Part shown: in pieces, positions 1-7,025 of the stretch
How the letters are laid out: each line of letters begins with the position of its first letter
Numbering within the stretch: the first letter of the stretch is position 1
NCBI RefSeq assembly: GCF_001746915.1
Contig: NZ_MJGC01000045.1
Span: 32,432 to 96,431 of the forward strand
Direction: 5' to 3'
DNA: 64,000 nucleotides
Source: Desertifilum tharense IPPAS B-1220
GTDB lineage: Bacteria; Cyanobacteriota; Cyanobacteriia; Cyanobacteriales; Desertifilaceae
The notes under the pieces: model-generated
Seen by the model: the letters and a program-made list of their open reading frames with translations, nothing else
Told to the model about the DNA's origin: nothing
The model's database searches: none
Translations under genes and position numbers: made by a program

Positions 1-267
1 TCTCGCCCCCGCATAAGCCCCCACCATCGCAGGCGGTGCAAACAGCATGGCAATTTTAAGGTTGATATTTCCTTGTCGCCAGTGGGGAATAATCCCAATC
101 GCGCTCACTGCACCCACAATTGCTAGAGTCATAGCAAAAGCAGACTTCGGCGCAATACCCATAACATAAATCAGAACGGGTGCGGCCAAAATTGACCCGC
201 CGCCCCCAATCAAGCCCAAACTAACGCCAATGCAAACTGCAAGGACGTGACCAATTAGCCAAATCAT
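1..267 (-). CDS. TauE/SafE-family sulfite/anion exporter, N-terminal 89 residues (runs off window)
   Basis: The ATG start lies at 267 and the frame stays open to base 1, so only the N-terminus is present. The peptide begins MIWLIGHVLAVCIG and continues with a glycine-rich turn (GLIGGGGSILAAPVLIYV) followed by a hydrophobic segment. That hydrophobic, Gly-rich start is typical of the TauE/SafE permease family, integral membrane carriers proposed to export sulfite, sulfoacetate or other sulfur anions. About three membrane segments are visible. It lies in the same orientation as the rhodanese and persulfide dioxygenase genes, which fits export of sulfite produced by sulfide oxidation. However, 587 bases of repeats separate it from them, so co-transcription is uncertain. 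The family call is firm; the substrate is inferred from context. Confidence 0.85.
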   Translation of the reverse strand, partial: MIWLIGHVLAVCIGVSLGLIGGGGSILAAPVLIYVMGIAPKSAFAMTLAIVGAVSAIGIIPHWRQGNINLKIAMLFAPPAMVGAYAGAR

Positions 268-273
268 AATTTT

Positions 274-540
274 AGTGCTTCTCTAAGTGCTTCTCTAAGT
301 GCTGAGTGCTGAGTGCTGAGTGCTGAGTGGGGAAGAGGATGGGGAGAAAGAGTGCAAAGTTCCGTAGCTTGCTTCCGCGTAGCGGTGTTCCGAGTTCCGA
401 GTGGGAGAAGAGTGCTGAGTGGGGAAGAGGATGGGAGAAAGAGTGCAAAGTTCTGAGTTCCGAGTTCCGAGTGGGAGAAGAGTGCTGAGTGTAAAGTGCT
501 GAGTGGGGATGAGGGGATGGGGGGAAAAGAGTGCTGAGTA
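274..540. repeat. STRR-type heptanucleotide repeat block (AGTGCTG units)
   Basis: The stretch is built from the 7-base unit AGTGCTG, uninterrupted at its left end and broken further right by GAGTTCC-type heptamers and G/A-rich spacers. Nothing here is coding. The same units recur at 25427-25740. Short tandemly repeated repetitive sequences of seven bases are a known feature of filamentous cyanobacteria. There are no regularly spaced unique spacers, so it is not a CRISPR array. Confidence 0.85.
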
Positions 541-546
541 ACTTTC

Positions 547-677
547 CCCCCGGAACTTGAGTTCCGGGCTAATCGCTCAATTTCATTAAAATGGACTGAA
601 ATCTTTTTCTCCTAAGCTTTTAGTCCTCTTCAGAGGACTTTAGCTATCAGCCAGGGAATTAACTCCCTGGTGGGTAA
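547..677. repeat. MITE-like hairpin repeat of three stem-loops
   Basis: Three hairpins follow one another: CCCGGAACT/AGTTCCGGG at 549-568, AGTCCTCT/AGAGGACT around 622-639, and CCAGGGA/TCCCTGG at 651-670. The intervening text (TGGACTGAAATC, TTTAGCTATCAGCC) resembles an interspersed non-autonomous repeat that I recall from many cyanobacterial genomes. No open frame of interest lies in it. Calling it a MITE is inference, because terminal repeats and a target-site duplication cannot be proved from one copy. Confidence 0.6.
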
Positions 678-730
678 TATGACTAGTACAAGATGTGAGG
701 AAGTGAATCAGCACCAACCTGTAATCCCTC

Positions 731-853
731 TTCTTTCCCCCCATCTCCCCACCTCCCCATCCTTCTTCCCCAACCCCTAACTCCCAACTCCCAATTCCCC
801 TCTTCCCCAACCCCTAACTCCCAACTCCCAATTCCCTTCTTCCCCCATCCTCT
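731..853. repeat. Pyrimidine-rich heptamer repeat with a 37-bp tandem duplication
   Basis: This is the C/T-rich counterpart of the other repeat blocks, made of units such as CTCCCAA and CCCCTAA. A 37-base unit beginning TCTTCCCCAACCCC is present twice in tandem, at 764-800 and 801-837. It ends one or two bases before the stop codon of the rhodanese gene, so that gene's transcript must read straight into it. Related blocks lie at 25755-25856 (same strand) and 57641-57826 (opposite strand). Confidence 0.8.
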
Positions 854-854
854 T

Positions 855-1406
855 CTAAGCGCGACGATTGTAAGGTAACTTGGCTAATAGCATTCCTAGG
901 GCGCAAGTCCCCGAAACGCCTGCAAAGACTAGACCGGCACCGACAAAGCCGCTAATGGCTAGAAATCCAGGCGAGACAAAGGCACCGAGTAACGTTCCAA
1001 TGAGAACGAAAGAACCGGCAACAATTTGGACTTGGCGCATCAGGCTAATCGGCGCTTTGGGATTGATGTAGGTTGGATAACCTGCTGCTTTCCAGGCATT
1101 CAGACCGCCTTGCAAGTGCGCTATATCGCTACATCCGGCCGCAAATAACTTTTGGGCTGCTTGGGCAGAACGGTTGCTGCTTTGGCAGTAAATGACTAGT
1201 TGTTTTCCGGGTTCGGCTTGAATTTCGGCGGGAACTAAACTCGATAGGGGTTTATGAATTGCGCCGACGATGCGTTCGCCTGCAAATTCTCCCGGTTCTC
1301 GCACGTCTACTAACGTTACTCGATTTTGGTCTAGCCAGCGTTTGAGGGTTGTTGCATCGATCGCTTGTAGTTGATCGTTCCAGGCGGAAGAATAGGTGGC
1401 AACCAT
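855..1406 (-). CDS. Rhodanese-like domain protein with C-terminal DUF2892 membrane domain
   Basis: This is a 183-residue protein starting MVATYSSAWND. A rhodanese domain fills about residues 10-105, with the active-site loop YCQSSNRSAQAA carrying the catalytic Cys. It is followed by a DUF2892-type pair of hydrophobic segments (VQIVAGSFVLIGTLLGAF and the Gly-rich FLAISGFVGAGLVFAGVSG). The protein should be a membrane-anchored sulfurtransferase acting on persulfide or thiosulfate. I chose the ATG at 1406 because AGGAG lies ten bases upstream. A longer frame to 1451 would overlap the preceding gene by 23 bases and lacks a ribosome site. It is the second gene of a two-gene operon with the persulfide dioxygenase, a pairing well known in sulfide detoxification. 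The family call is firm. Confidence 0.92.
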   Translation of the reverse strand: MVATYSSAWNDQLQAIDATTLKRWLDQNRVTLVDVREPGEFAGERIVGAIHKPLSSLVPAEIQAEPGKQLVIYCQSSNRSAQAAQKLFAAGCSDIAHLQGGLNAWKAAGYPTYINPKAPISLMRQVQIVAGSFVLIGTLLGAFVSPGFLAISGFVGAGLVFAGVSGTCALGMLLAKLPYNRRA

Positions 1407-1428
1407 AAGATTTAGTCTCCTAAAGGGT

Positions 1429-2136
1429 TCAATTAATGGCAACGATGGCAACTGCGCCGCCGCAGCGTTCGTTGGCGGGGACGGCTTCCATAATCTTTTT
1501 TGGGTTGGGTAGGTTGAGGTTTGCCATCATCTCCAGAAAGCGATCGCGATCGACTCCTGCAAAGCGGGGATTCCACTGTTTTTCCTCGCCAATGGTGGAA
1601 ACGCTGCGGCCGCGATAGTCGTGACCGGGATACACGAGGGTTTCATCGGGAAGGGTAAACAACCGTTGGGTGATGACTTCGTACATTAAGCCAGCATCGC
1701 CGCTTTGAAAGTCGGTGCGCCCGCAACCGCGAATCAACAGGGAATCTCCGGTTAGGAGGTGGGTGCGGTTGACCCAATAGGCCATGTGGCTGTCGGTATG
1801 ACCGGGAGTTGCGATCGCCTGAATCTCAATTTCCCCAACCTGCAAGCGTTCTCCATCTTGGATGAAGCGATCGGCACAAGCGGCCCGCGCGATCGCCGGA
1901 ACCACCCCTTGGCAACCCGTTACTTCTCGCAACCGACCCGTTCCCGTAATGTGATCGGCGTGAATATGCGTTTCCAGACAGTAGCGTAGCTGTAATCCGA
2001 GTTCTTTGAGCAGTTGCAAATCGCGTTCAACTTGCTCCATCACCGGATCGACCAACACCGCCTCGCGAGTCGCCGGATCGGCAATTAAGTAGGTATACGT
2101 CCAAGTATCGTAGTCAAAAAGCTGGCGAAATAACAT
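1429..2136 (-). CDS. ETHE1-like persulfide dioxygenase (metallo-beta-lactamase fold)
   Basis: This 235-residue enzyme has the MBL-fold metal motif THIHADHITG near residue 56 and the downstream ligands ATPGHTDSH, TGDSLL and YPGHDY. The GRTDFQ segment is characteristic of the ETHE1/Blh persulfide dioxygenase branch rather than glyoxalase II. Family knowledge: these mononuclear iron enzymes oxidise glutathione persulfide to sulfite, which a rhodanese can turn into thiosulfate. The rhodanese gene follows directly and a TauE/SafE-type exporter lies farther downstream. Its promoter holds an SqrR-like operator (2169-2184), and it diverges from psbA across a 239-base intergenic region. The ATG at 2136 is the only sensible start. 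No sulfide:quinone reductase is visible in the window. Confidence 0.92.
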   Translation of the reverse strand: MLFRQLFDYDTWTYTYLIADPATREAVLVDPVMEQVERDLQLLKELGLQLRYCLETHIHADHITGTGRLREVTGCQGVVPAIARAACADRFIQDGERLQVGEIEIQAIATPGHTDSHMAYWVNRTHLLTGDSLLIRGCGRTDFQSGDAGLMYEVITQRLFTLPDETLVYPGHDYRGRSVSTIGEEKQWNPRFAGVDRDRFLEMMANLNLPNPKKIMEAVPANERCGGAVAIVAIN

Positions 2137-2163
2137 GGCTTTTTCGCTCCCGGTTGTCTGTCA

Positions 2164-2191
2164 ATAATATTACTGTATGGGAATATAGCAA
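2164..2191 (-). promoter_or_regulatory. Predicted promoter of the persulfide dioxygenase-rhodanese operon
   Basis: Read on the minus strand, TTGCTA (2191-2186) is followed after 16 bases by TATTAT (2169-2164), the latter matching five of six bases of the -10 consensus. It lies about 30 bases upstream of the start codon. The spacer carries the operator described at 2169-2184. This is a prediction from consensus only. Confidence 0.45.
2169..2184. promoter_or_regulatory. SqrR/BigR-type operator candidate between -35 and -10
   Basis: On the plus strand the site reads ATTA-N8-GAAT, seven of eight bases of the ATTC-N8-GAAT consensus described for the sulfide-responsive repressor SqrR. It is embedded in a longer dyad, ATATT-N10-AATAT. 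It lies in the spacer of the minus-strand promoter. A near-identical arrangement is found upstream of the ArsR-family gene (4127-4142). Confidence 0.5.
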
Positions 2192-2270
2192 ATTATGCAA
2201 CCCAAAGGCTAAAGCTTTATCAGTTCGTCAAAATCCATCGACGTTATCCCAAAATTCTATGTTTACCCTA

Positions 2271-2300
2271 TTGACAACTATATAACTTATTGGTTATTTA
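2271..2300 (+). promoter_or_regulatory. Possible psbA promoter
   Basis: A perfect -35 hexamer TTGACA (2271-2276) is followed after 18 bases by a weak -10, TATTTA (2295-2300). This leaves a 5' leader of about 70 bases before the psbA ATG. An AGGAG motif sits 11 bases upstream of the start. The -10 is poor, so start-site mapping could move it. Confidence 0.35.
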
Positions 2301-2375
2301 ATTAACAAGGCAGATGTACATCATCTACAAACCCAGTGACATCGCCTCATCTTTACCATAGGAGCCATAGCACTC

Positions 2376-3458
2376 ATGACCCTAACTTCCTATAGACCCA
2401 CAGAGGATAATCTGTGGTCGCGCTTCTGTAACTGGATTACCAGCACCAAAAATCGCCTGTATATTGGTTGGTTCGGCGTTTTAATGATTCCAACGATCCT
2501 GGTAGCCGTCAGCGTTTTTATCATTGCCTTCATTGCTGCACCCCCCGTCGATCTCGATGGGATTCGGGAACCCGTTTCTGGTTCGTTGCTCTCTGGCAAT
2601 AACATTATTACCGCAACCATTGTGCCCACCTCTGCGGCGATTGGCTTGCACCTGTATCCCCTCTGGGCCGCCTCTTCAATGGAAGAATGGCTGTATAACG
2701 GCGGCCCTTATCAGGTGGTTGTCCTCCACTTTTTAATCGGGATTTATGCCTATCTCGGTCGCGAGTGGGAGTTAAGCTACCGCTTAGGGATGCGTCCTTG
2801 GATTCCCGTTGCCTTTTCTGCACCCGTTGCGGCTGCAACTGCCGTTTTGCTGATTTATCCCATCGGACAAGGAAGCTTCTCGGATGGTTTAATGCTAGGG
2901 ATTTCCGGCACCTTTAACTTTATGATTGTCTTTCAGGCAGAGCATAATGTCCTGATGCATCCCTTCCATCAGTTAGGTGTTATTGGCGTTTTCGGGGGTG
3001 CTTTATTCTCCGCCATGCATGGTTCTCTGGTGACATCTAGCCTAATTCGAGAAACCACAGAAGTTGAATCGGCTAACACGGGTTACAAGTTTGGGCAAGA
3101 ACAAGAAACCTATAATATTGTTGCAGCGCACGGTTATTTTGGACGATTGATCTTTCAATATGCCAGCTTCAATAATTCTCGTTCTTTGCACTTCTTCTTA
3201 GCCGCCTGGCCTGTCGTTGGCATTTGGTTCGCTTCTTTGGGCATCAGTACGATGGCGTTTAACCTGAATGGATTTAATTTCAATCAATCGATTCTGGACA
3301 ATGAAGGACGCCCGATTAATACTTGGGCAGATATTGTTAACCGCGCTAACTTAGGGATTGAAGTCATTCACGAACGTAATGCTCACAACTTTCCGCTTGA
3401 TTTAGCCTCTGGAGAAGTTCAACCTGTCGCTTTAATCGCCCCTGCCCTCAATAGTTAA
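2376..3458 (+). CDS. psbA: Photosystem II D1 protein, low-oxygen D1' form
   Basis: This is a full-length D1 of 360 residues, colinear with canonical D1 so standard numbering applies. Five membrane helices are present, with YZ (Tyr161), Asp170, Glu189, His190, His198, His215, His332, Glu333, His337, Asp342 and the processing site after Ala344 all conserved, so the Mn cluster ligands are intact. Three positions depart from ordinary D1: Ala80 ([10 protein letters not shown], usually Gly), Leu158 (AVLLIYP, usually Phe) and Ala286 (WFASLG, usually Thr). These three changes define the D1' proteins induced under microaerobic conditions in other cyanobacteria. Residue 130 is Glu (GREWEL), as in high-light D1. 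It is flanked by a persulfide-oxidation operon on one side and a convergent ArsR-type regulator on the other. It is monocistronic with its own terminator. Confidence 0.97.
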   Translation: MTLTSYRPTEDNLWSRFCNWITSTKNRLYIGWFGVLMIPTILVAVSVFIIAFIAAPPVDLDGIREPVSGSLLSGNNIITATIVPTSAAIGLHLYPLWAASSMEEWLYNGGPYQVVVLHFLIGIYAYLGREWELSYRLGMRPWIPVAFSAPVAAATAVLLIYPIGQGSFSDGLMLGISGTFNFMIVFQAEHNVLMHPFHQLGVIGVFGGALFSAMHGSLVTSSLIRETTEVESANTGYKFGQEQETYNIVAAHGYFGRLIFQYASFNNSRSLHFFLAAWPVVGIWFASLGISTMAFNLNGFNFNQSILDNEGRPINTWADIVNRANLGIEVIHERNAHNFPLDLASGEVQPVALIAPALNS

Positions 3459-3497
3459 TTGCTACCCCAAAATTCCTCTTCTCCTTGTTGAATTTCC

Positions 3498-3529
3498 ACC
3501 CGATCTCTCGCCTAGAGGTCGGGTTTTTT
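3498..3529 (+). terminator. Rho-independent terminator of psbA
   Basis: An 11-bp stem (ACCCGATCTCT against AGAGGTCGGGT, one T-G wobble) with a five-base loop is followed by a run of T. It begins 40 bases after the psbA stop codon. Confidence 0.85.
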
Positions 3530-3544
3530 GGGGTTGAGAACCAT

Positions 3545-3574
3545 AAAAAAAGGGTCAAGCCTCGCTCGCCCTTT
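3545..3574 (-). terminator. Rho-independent terminator of the arsR-type gene
   Basis: On the minus strand, AAAGGG and CCCTTT close a stem with further GAGC/GCTT pairing and a short loop, followed directly by more T residues. It begins 21 bases past the regulator's stop codon and lies back to back with the psbA terminator. Confidence 0.7.
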
Positions 3575-3594
3575 ATGACTTATTGATATTCAAC

Positions 3595-4002
3595 TCAAGA
3601 ATTGACTTGTAAGGCTCTCAGCTTTTCTAGCTGTTGATTTTGTTGTTGCATTTGCACCAGCAAAGAGTCACAAACGAGATCGCATAACTCAAACAGATAG
3701 GGATTGGCAATTTCATAGTAAACGCTCACGCCCAGTTGAGTTCGCTTTACAATGCCTGCTTGAGCCAGTAGTTTTAAGTGTTTGGAAACGTTCGCTTGTC
3801 CTAAGCCTGTTTCTTCAATGATTTGGGTGACATTTTTTGCGCCCGATTTTAAACAGCAAAGAATATGCAGGCGACTGACTTCCGAGAGGACTTTAAAGAA
3901 GTCAGCCATATAGGATAAAGCGACAGGCGTGAGCTGAGTCATTCTGTCTGAGAGGGTGGGTTGCAGAGTGGTTTGAGCGTTCTTTGCAGGGGATTTAGCC
4001 AT
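3595..4002 (-). CDS. ArsR/SmtB-family repressor, likely sulfide/persulfide-responsive (SqrR/BigR-like)
   Basis: This 135-residue winged-helix regulator has a recognition helix in TGLGQANVSKHLKLLAQAGIVKR and the beta-wing VSVYYEIAN. It has no SmtB-type metal-binding His/Asp cluster at the C-terminus. Cysteines sit where SqrR and BigR carry their redox dithiol: a pair in helix 2 (RLHILCCLKSG) and two more in the last helix (FELCDLVCDSLL). In those proteins a tetrasulfide or disulfide bridge between the two regions releases DNA. The context, a persulfide dioxygenase-rhodanese operon with a matching operator, supports sulfide sensing over arsenic or zinc. It diverges from a membrane protein gene at 4185. 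The family is certain; the ligand is inferred. Confidence 0.9.
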   Translation of the reverse strand: MAKSPAKNAQTTLQPTLSDRMTQLTPVALSYMADFFKVLSEVSRLHILCCLKSGAKNVTQIIEETGLGQANVSKHLKLLAQAGIVKRTQLGVSVYYEIANPYLFELCDLVCDSLLVQMQQQNQQLEKLRALQVNS

Positions 4003-4121
4003 TAGAAATGAAGGGAAGGAACAGCAATATCAATTTCTTTTTAAGTTTGAACAGTCAGGAATCGTTGATGATTTCTCAGCACTGCATTGCCCAAGATTTA
4101 CAAGCGGATTAATTTTATTTT

Positions 4122-4150
4122 TAGATATTCCTACTCTAGCATATAAGCAA
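4122..4150 (-). promoter_or_regulatory. Predicted arsR promoter with SqrR-like operator
   Basis: On the minus strand, TTGCTT (4150-4145) and TATCTA (4127-4122) are separated by 17 bases. Plus-strand bases 4127-4142 read ATTC-N8-GCAT, inside a 20-base element bounded by ATAT on both sides. The element shares 13 of 20 bases with the site at 2169-2184 and occupies the same place relative to -35 and -10. This is consistent with autoregulation. Confidence 0.45.
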
Positions 4151-4184
4151 AGACTGAGGTAAAGGGGGGAGGCGCGATTGGGGC

Positions 4185-4802
4185 ATGGAAATCGATTGGG
4201 GAAAATTGGAGCGGTACCTATCCGGAAATGAGATTCCTCGTTACAGTAAAAACCAGGATCTCCACCTAACCTTAACCATGCTTTCATCCCCAGTTCTACG
4301 CTTGTCAGCAGAAAATGCTTTATTTAGCGCGATCGCGCTCATCTTTATTGTGACCGTTGCTTGGGCATGGCGCGAGACTAAACCCTATACTCTTCCCGAA
4401 CCCTTACCCGGTTGGTTCGCGGTGTGGTTTGGTAGCGTCCAAATTTTGGGGGGGTTAGTTCCCCTAGGGGCTTTGGGATGGAGTATTTGGCAGGGATATC
4501 CTAGCGCTACCGCAGTTTGGCTGTTTTACTATCTGATGCTGGGCTTGCAAATTTTGTTAGAATCGCTAACCTTACGGCAATATGCAACCGTTGTTTGGGT
4601 AATGGTTCCTTATCTATTTTTACCGTATCGGATTTGGCAGTTATACGAAGGCATGAATCTTTTAGAACCTTTAGCTGAGTTAGACTGGATGCGATCGCTC
4701 CTCTGGTTAGAAATCGGAGTTTGGAGTCTTAATTATTTGTTAGATGTTGCTCAGTTGCCTAGACTATACGGTTGGCTAGGCACCCAAGAGAATCCAGACT
4801 AA
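4185..4802 (+). CDS. Conserved integral membrane protein, unknown function
   Basis: This is a 205-residue protein with about four hydrophobic helices (around NALFSAIALIFIVTVAWAW, GSVQILGGLVPLGALGW, VWLFYYLMLGLQILL and YATVVWVMVPYLFL). A final amphipathic region, LLWLEIGVWSLNYLLD, follows. I recognise no catalytic motif. The start is uncertain. The ATG at 4185 has a strong GGGGGGAGG twelve bases upstream, while an internal ATG at 4278 would give 174 residues beginning just before the first helix. It diverges from the arsR gene, and its 5' region includes the arsR operator, so it could be co-regulated. That is inference only. Confidence 0.7.
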   Translation: MEIDWGKLERYLSGNEIPRYSKNQDLHLTLTMLSSPVLRLSAENALFSAIALIFIVTVAWAWRETKPYTLPEPLPGWFAVWFGSVQILGGLVPLGALGWSIWQGYPSATAVWLFYYLMLGLQILLESLTLRQYATVVWVMVPYLFLPYRIWQLYEGMNLLEPLAELDWMRSLLWLEIGVWSLNYLLDVAQLPRLYGWLGTQENPD

Positions 4803-4976
4803 TCCAACTTGGCTTGCAGCCCATATGCTAGAGAAAACACTGAAGCCAATTTGCAGAAAATTAGCGAAAAAAAGATTAGAGGCTTGAGAGTGTTGAATAT
4901 AGCTCTTTAACATCATCTCCGCTAACACAAGTATAAATAATCACTTTTATAGCTCGACTCATGAGCTAGTTAGACG

Positions 4977-7025
4977 ATGCGAATTTTACTTTTTGAGGTC
5001 GATCCAGTCGGGCGAGCTTCCCTAACAGAAGCGCTGGCCCACTATCATTATCAGGTCAACATTGCCCCCGATAGTCAAACGGGTTTGGAATGGGCGATCG
5101 CACATTCTTACGAACTGGTTGTTTTAAATGTACCCAGTTCGGAAGGGATTTCACTGTGTCGCCAATTACGCGATCGCGGTTACGAAAAACTGATTCTTCT
5201 CCTAGCCACCTCCGATCCCAACCCCGACATCATCGCCGGATTGGATGCGGGTGCAGATGACTGCATTGCCGGATCGTGCGACCTTTCAGAACTGATGGCG
5301 CGAATTCGAGCCTTGTTGCGTCGGCGAGAAGCAGCATTTATCCCGGCAGTTTTGACGTGGGGAGACTTGTGTTTCAACTCCGCCTCCGCCGAAGTCACCT
5401 ATCGCAGTCAAGTTTTATCGCTGACTCCCAAAGAATACAACCTGCTCGAACTTTTTCTTCGCAATCCCCAACGCATTTTTAGCCGCAGTGCCATTATCGA
5501 TCGCCTGTGGTCGTTGGATACCTTACCGACAGAAAACGCAGTCACCACGCACATTAAGGGGTTGCGACAGCAGCTTAAGATCGCAGGAATGCCTGTCGAT
5601 ATTATTGAAACGGTTTATGGACTCGGTTATCGGCTGAAAGCCTTTCCGAAGAGTTCCACCCTCGCCGAAACCCCAGAGGCGGAGTCTGAAAAACCGATAT
5701 TACCCACCCACCTTCAATTCAAAATTGGCATGATTGATGGCGATCCCTCCGAGCAAAACCGCGCTTGGTTGAAAAACTTGCAAAGCGCTGGAGTTTGCTG
5801 GGGGTTCTATTTTAAGCGGATTGCTGATGTTAGCCAAGCCGCGATCGCGATCTCCAAAACGCCTTTAGATGCCTTGCTCGTCAACTTTAACGCGCCCGAT
5901 TTTGATGAAAACTGCTTTAACGAATTACAAGAGTTAGTCACCCAATTCCCCAACCTCCCCGTTTTAGCCTTCGCCGAACCCGATAGTTGGTTAGACCGAA
6001 TTGTCATTTCTCGCCTGGGGGGAAGTCAATGCTTGCAAAAGAACCAACCGTTAGAACAAATCCTAAGAGCGATCGCCACAGCGCTTCCCCATAATTCAAT
6101 CGTTGAAGCTACAGTTATGGCCGTCAATGACGATCCTTTAGTGCTTTGCGAATTAGAACATCTTTTACAGCCTTGGGGAGTTCGTCTGGTTCAGGTATCC
6201 GATCCTCAATTCTTTTGGTCAACCCTAGGAGAAACGGCCCCTGACTTACTTATTTTAGACTTAGAAATGCCTGGGGTACGGGGAATTGAACTCTGTCGAG
6301 CCGTGCGCCAAGATCCCAAATGGGGAGACTTACCTATTATTGCTGTCACCGCCACACCCGATACCCAACTCATTCATCAAGTCTTTATTGCAGGAGCCGA
6401 TGATTTTGTCAGCAAGCCGATTGTAGGACCAGAGTTAATTACGCGGGTGGTTAGCCGTCTCGATCGCGTTCCTCTGCGCTACCAGCTTGAGCAAATTCGC
6501 CTCAAAACTGTTAAGCAACCTTTGAAAGAATCTTTGAAGGAATATCAAGCGAATTTGTTATTAGTAGATGACCAACCCAATAACCTGCGTACCCTAACTG
6601 CCATTTTGAACGGACAAGGTTACAAGATTCGTAAGGCAACGAGTGGAGAGAATGCTTTAGAAACTGTGAGTTACCAGTTACCCGATCTGATTCTTTTGGA
6701 TATTAAAATGCCAGAAATGGATGGTTATACCATTTGCTCGGCGCTGAAATCCGCCGCAGAAACTCGCGAAATTCCAGTCATCTTCTTAAGTGCTTTAGAT
6801 GATGTGACGGATAAGGTGAAAGCTTTTGCAGTGGGTGGTGCAGATTATATTTCTAAGCCTTTTCAAGCGGAAGAAGTTCTCGTGCGAATTAAGCACCAGC
6901 TTACCTTACGACGCCAGCAACAACAGTTAATTGAGCAAAATCAACGCCTGCAATGGGAAATTCAAGAACGCAAACGTGTAGAAGCCGCTTTACGGGAAAG
7001 CGAAGCTCGACAACGTTCTAAGTAA
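4977..7025 (+). CDS. Multi-receiver OmpR-type response regulator (REC-wHTH-REC-REC-REC), C-terminus possibly decayed
   Basis: The protein has 682 residues. Modules in order: receiver 1 (about 1-115) in which the phospho-acceptor is Asn51 (VVLNVPSSEG); an OmpR/PhoB winged helix (about 125-225, ending IIETVYGLGYRLKAF); a pseudo-receiver (about 245-365) with Asn303 in place of Asp (LLVNFNAP); an intact receiver (about 370-490, Asp428 in LILDLEMPG); and a second intact receiver (about 515-635, Asp575 in LLDIKMPEMDG). A coiled-coil tail ends ALRESEARQRSK. DNA binding is likely, but the receiver next to the DNA-binding domain cannot be phosphorylated classically, so control probably passes through the C-terminal receivers. 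The tail stops where a PAS or kinase module would normally begin. It is followed by the giant hybrid kinase gene 296 bases downstream, a plausible partner. Confidence 0.88.
   Translation: MRILLFEVDPVGRASLTEALAHYHYQVNIAPDSQTGLEWAIAHSYELVVLNVPSSEGISLCRQLRDRGYEKLILLLATSDPNPDIIAGLDAGADDCIAGSCDLSELMARIRALLRRREAAFIPAVLTWGDLCFNSASAEVTYRSQVLSLTPKEYNLLELFLRNPQRIFSRSAIIDRLWSLDTLPTENAVTTHIKGLRQQLKIAGMPVDIIETVYGLGYRLKAFPKSSTLAETPEAESEKPILPTHLQFKIGMIDGDPSEQNRAWLKNLQSAGVCWGFYFKRIADVSQAAIAISKTPLDALLVNFNAPDFDENCFNELQELVTQFPNLPVLAFAEPDSWLDRIVISRLGGSQCLQKNQPLEQILRAIATALPHNSIVEATVMAVNDDPLVLCELEHLLQPWGVRLVQVSDPQFFWSTLGETAPDLLILDLEMPGVRGIELCRAVRQDPKWGDLPIIAVTATPDTQLIHQVFIAGADDFVSKPIVGPELITRVVSRLDRVPLRYQLEQIRLKTVKQPLKESLKEYQANLLLVDDQPNNLRTLTAILNGQGYKIRKATSGENALETVSYQLPDLILLDIKMPEMDGYTICSALKSAAETREIPVIFLSALDDVTDKVKAFAVGGADYISKPFQAEEVLVRIKHQLTLRRQQQQLIEQNQRLQWEIQERKRVEAALRESEARQRSK

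Noticed and set aside
274..540. Possible CRISPR array
   Set aside because: The repeats are 7-base tandem units without unique spacers of constant length, and no cas gene is present.
4030..4287. Minus-strand frame opposite the start of the membrane protein
   Set aside because: It covers the arsR promoter and operator, runs antisense to the 4185 gene, and has no conserved features.
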